Shown piece by piece: positions 5,717 through 7,421 of a DNA stretch of 7,421 nucleotides; position 1 is the stretch's first letter; each line of letters starts with the position of its first letter. The DNA is from Alphaproteobacteria bacterium. GTDB lineage: Bacteria > Pseudomonadota > Alphaproteobacteria > Rickettsiales > SXRF01. Location: positions 1 through 7,421 of the forward strand of contig JAGVKI010000105.1 of NCBI GenBank assembly GCA_020050695.1, written 5' to 3'. The translations under genes and the position numbers were made by a program. Under the pieces are notes generated by a model. It was not told the origin of the DNA. It worked only from the letters and a program-made list of their open reading frames with translations, and ran no database searches.

Positions 5717-7421
5717 TTGAAACACAAGAACAAGAATTCATTTGCTGCACAATCAACACTAACCGTGGCTGGCAAGCAATATGATTATTTCAGTCTCCCT
5801 GCTGCCTACAAATCACTCGGCGATTTAAGCCGCCTTCCGTATTCCATGAAGATCCTGCTGGAAAACCTGCTGCGCTACGAAGATAACGTAAGCGTAAGCG
5901 CCGATGATATTCGCGCTTTTACTGGCTGGATGGAAACAAAAACGTCTGACCGCGAAATCGCCTACCGCCCTGCCCGCGTGCTTATGCAGGATTTCACCGG
6001 CGTACCTGCCGTAGTTGACCTTGCCGCTATGCGCGACGCTATGCAGGCACTTGGCGGCGACGCTGAGAAAATCAACCCGCTGTCACCTGTCGATCTGGTC
6101 ATTGACCATTCGGTGATGGTGGATAATTACGGCACGAAAAGCGCATTTGCAGAAAACGTGGATATTGAAATGGAACGTAACGGCGAACGCTACGAGTTCC
6201 TGCGCTGGGGCCAGAATGCGTTTAATAATTTCCGCGTAGTGCCTCCTGGAACCGGCATCTGCCACCAGGTGAACCTTGAATACCTGGCGCAGGCCGTATG
6301 GGTGCAAGACGGCGTGGCGTATCCTGATACGCTGGTAGGCACCGACTCGCACACCACCATGGTCAATGGCCTTGGCGTACTGGGCTGGGGTGTAGGCGGT
6401 ATCGAAGCAGAAGCGGCCATGCTTGGCCAACCGGTATCCATGCTACTGCCTGAAGTCATCGGCTTTAAGCTGACCGGACACATGAAAGAAGGCACCACCG
6501 CAACCGACCTGGTGCTGACCGTTACGCAGATGCTGCGCAAAAAAGGCGTGGTGGGTAAATTTGTAGAATTTTATGGCCCTGGGCTTGACCATCTGCCGCT
6601 TGCTGATCGCGCAACCATTGCGAACATGGCTCCGGAATATGGCGCGACCTGCGGTATCTTCCCCATCGATGCCGAAACCATCAATTACCTGACACTTACC
6701 AGCCGCGAACCTGATCGCGTAGCGCTGGTGGAAGCCTATGCAAAAGCGCAGGGCATGTGGCGCGATGCCGATTACAAAGATCCCGTGTTCACCGACACGC
6801 TGGAACTCGACATGAGCACCGTTGAGCCATGCATTGCAGGCCCGAAACGTCCGCAGGACAAAGTGATTCTGGCGAATGCACATACCTCGTTTGCCGCAGC
6901 GCTTCCTGAACTCAATAAAGATAATAAGACAGCACCCGGCGCTAAGATAAAAGTAGGTGATTACGAACTCGAGCATGGTTCGGTGGTGATCGGCGCTATT
7001 ACCAGCTGCACCAACACATCCAATCCTTACGTGATGATGGCTGCTGGCCTCGTTGCCCGCAAAGCCGCAGCTAAAGGCCTGAAGGCCAAGCCGTGGGTGA
7101 AAACCTCGCTGGCTCCCGGCTCCAAGGTAGTCACTGAATATCTGATGCAGTCTGACCTGCAAAAAGACCTGGATGCGGTTGGCTATAACCTTGTGGGTTA
7201 TGGTTGCACCACCTGCATCGGTAACTCCGGCCCGCTGAAAGATGAAATCGAAGCGGCGATCAAAGACAATGGCCTTGTGGTTGCATCGGTACTGTCTGGT
7301 AACCGTAATTTTGAAGGCCGCGTGCACCCGCTGGTAAAGGCGAACTATCTCGCCTCGCCGCCGCTGGTTGTGGCTTACTCGATTGCTGGCAGCATGAATA
7401 TCGACATCACCAAGGATGTGA
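5717..7421 (+). CDS. acnA: Aconitate hydratase A (aconitase, TCA cycle), C-terminus cut by window edge
   Basis: The enzyme isomerises citrate to isocitrate through cis-aconitate, using a [4Fe-4S] cluster, in the cytoplasm. The frame gives 568 residues up to the right edge; full-length AcnA is about 890, so the end of the catalytic core and the swivel (leuD-like) domain lie outside. Conserved blocks include [28 protein letters not shown] (79-106), [14 protein letters not shown] (126-139), [32 protein letters not shown] (208-239) and [12 protein letters not shown] (527-538). The cluster cysteines are C431 (TSCTNTSNP) and C497/C500 ([12 protein letters not shown]), with the same 66- and 3-residue spacing as in E. 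coli AcnA. The start is TTG with a strong AAGGAG site. The early [16 protein letters not shown] matches the AcnA N-terminus, so little is missing. Some AcnA proteins also bind RNA when iron-depleted; the sequence cannot show that here. It lies next to ccmA, divergently. Confidence 0.98.
   Translation, partial: MKHKNKNSFAAQSTLTVAGKQYDYFSLPAAYKSLGDLSRLPYSMKILLENLLRYEDNVSVSADDIRAFTGWMETKTSDREIAYRPARVLMQDFTGVPAVVDLAAMRDAMQALGGDAEKINPLSPVDLVIDHSVMVDNYGTKSAFAENVDIEMERNGERYEFLRWGQNAFNNFRVVPPGTGICHQVNLEYLAQAVWVQDGVAYPDTLVGTDSHTTMVNGLGVLGWGVGGIEAEAAMLGQPVSMLLPEVIGFKLTGHMKEGTTATDLVLTVTQMLRKKGVVGKFVEFYGPGLDHLPLADRATIANMAPEYGATCGIFPIDAETINYLTLTSREPDRVALVEAYAKAQGMWRDADYKDPVFTDTLELDMSTVEPCIAGPKRPQDKVILANAHTSFAAALPELNKDNKTAPGAKIKVGDYELEHGSVVIGAITSCTNTSNPYVMMAAGLVARKAAAKGLKAKPWVKTSLAPGSKVVTEYLMQSDLQKDLDAVGYNLVGYGCTTCIGNSGPLKDEIEAAIKDNGLVVASVLSGNRNFEGRVHPLVKANYLASPPLVVAYSIAGSMNIDITKDV

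Noticed and set aside
5596..5784. Plus-strand frame of 62 codons overlapping the acnA start
   Set aside because: It has no ribosome binding site, overlaps acnA in another frame and has no recognisable features. The A-rich run and AAGGAG serve acnA.
6443..7327. Long minus-strand open frame of 294 codons opposite acnA
   Set aside because: The plus strand here encodes highly conserved aconitase with all cluster cysteines. The antisense product has no recognisable motif and is rich in His, Arg and Cys, as expected from reading a codon-biased gene backwards.
1..7421. Search for mobile elements, CRISPR arrays, phage genes, tRNA/rRNA genes, toxin-antitoxin pairs or a defence island
   Set aside because: I saw no transposase-like protein, terminal inverted repeats, spaced direct repeats, tRNA cloverleaf or rRNA sequence. 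All larger frames are housekeeping or envelope genes.

Overview
The window most likely comes from an alphaproteobacterium. The main evidence is the divergent pair of aconitase A (acnA, + strand) and the cytochrome c haem-export ATPase gene ccmA (- strand), an arrangement I recall as common in that class. The encoded AcnA is also very close to the proteobacterial AcnA type. By eye the GC content is moderate, around half or slightly more. I cannot place the organism below class level.

Layout from left to right. Positions 1-2862 read leftward and hold cell-envelope genes. A short secreted lysine/alanine-rich protein (2536-2862) is followed by an intrinsic terminator (2458-2489). Next come an MltB-type lytic transglycosylase (1445-2428) and a multi-spanning GT-C (ArnT/PMT-like) membrane glycosyltransferase (1416 down to the left edge, C-terminus cut off). 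The transglycosylase/glycosyltransferase junction carries a short tandem repeat. It creates two four-residue ORFs joined stop-to-start between the two genes.

Positions 2950-4212 read rightward and encode an sn-glycerol-1-phosphate dehydrogenase (AraM/EgsA) family protein. This is the bacterial relative of the archaeal lipid-stereochemistry enzyme and the least expected gene here. A perfect 16-bp palindrome lies in the divergent gap between it and the lysine-rich gene. Its stop codon shares a TTAA palindrome with the stop codon of the convergent ccmB.

Positions 4209-5524 read leftward and encode CcmA and CcmB, the ATPase and membrane subunit of System I cytochrome c maturation. They overlap by ATGA. 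ccmC does not follow, so the rest of the pathway must be elsewhere. Positions 5717-7421 read rightward and encode aconitase A, which runs off the right edge with its three iron-sulfur cysteines already present. Both ccmA and acnA appear to start with TTG.

Functionally the window combines peptidoglycan and envelope remodelling, a possible unusual glycerophosphate product, c-type cytochrome assembly and the TCA cycle. It looks like vertically inherited chromosome. I see no mobile element, CRISPR array, tRNA or rRNA, and no convincing multi-gene novel system. The points most worth a second look are the repeat relay at the transglycosylase/glycosyltransferase junction, the G1P dehydrogenase homologue, and the lysine-rich secreted protein with its palindromic upstream site.
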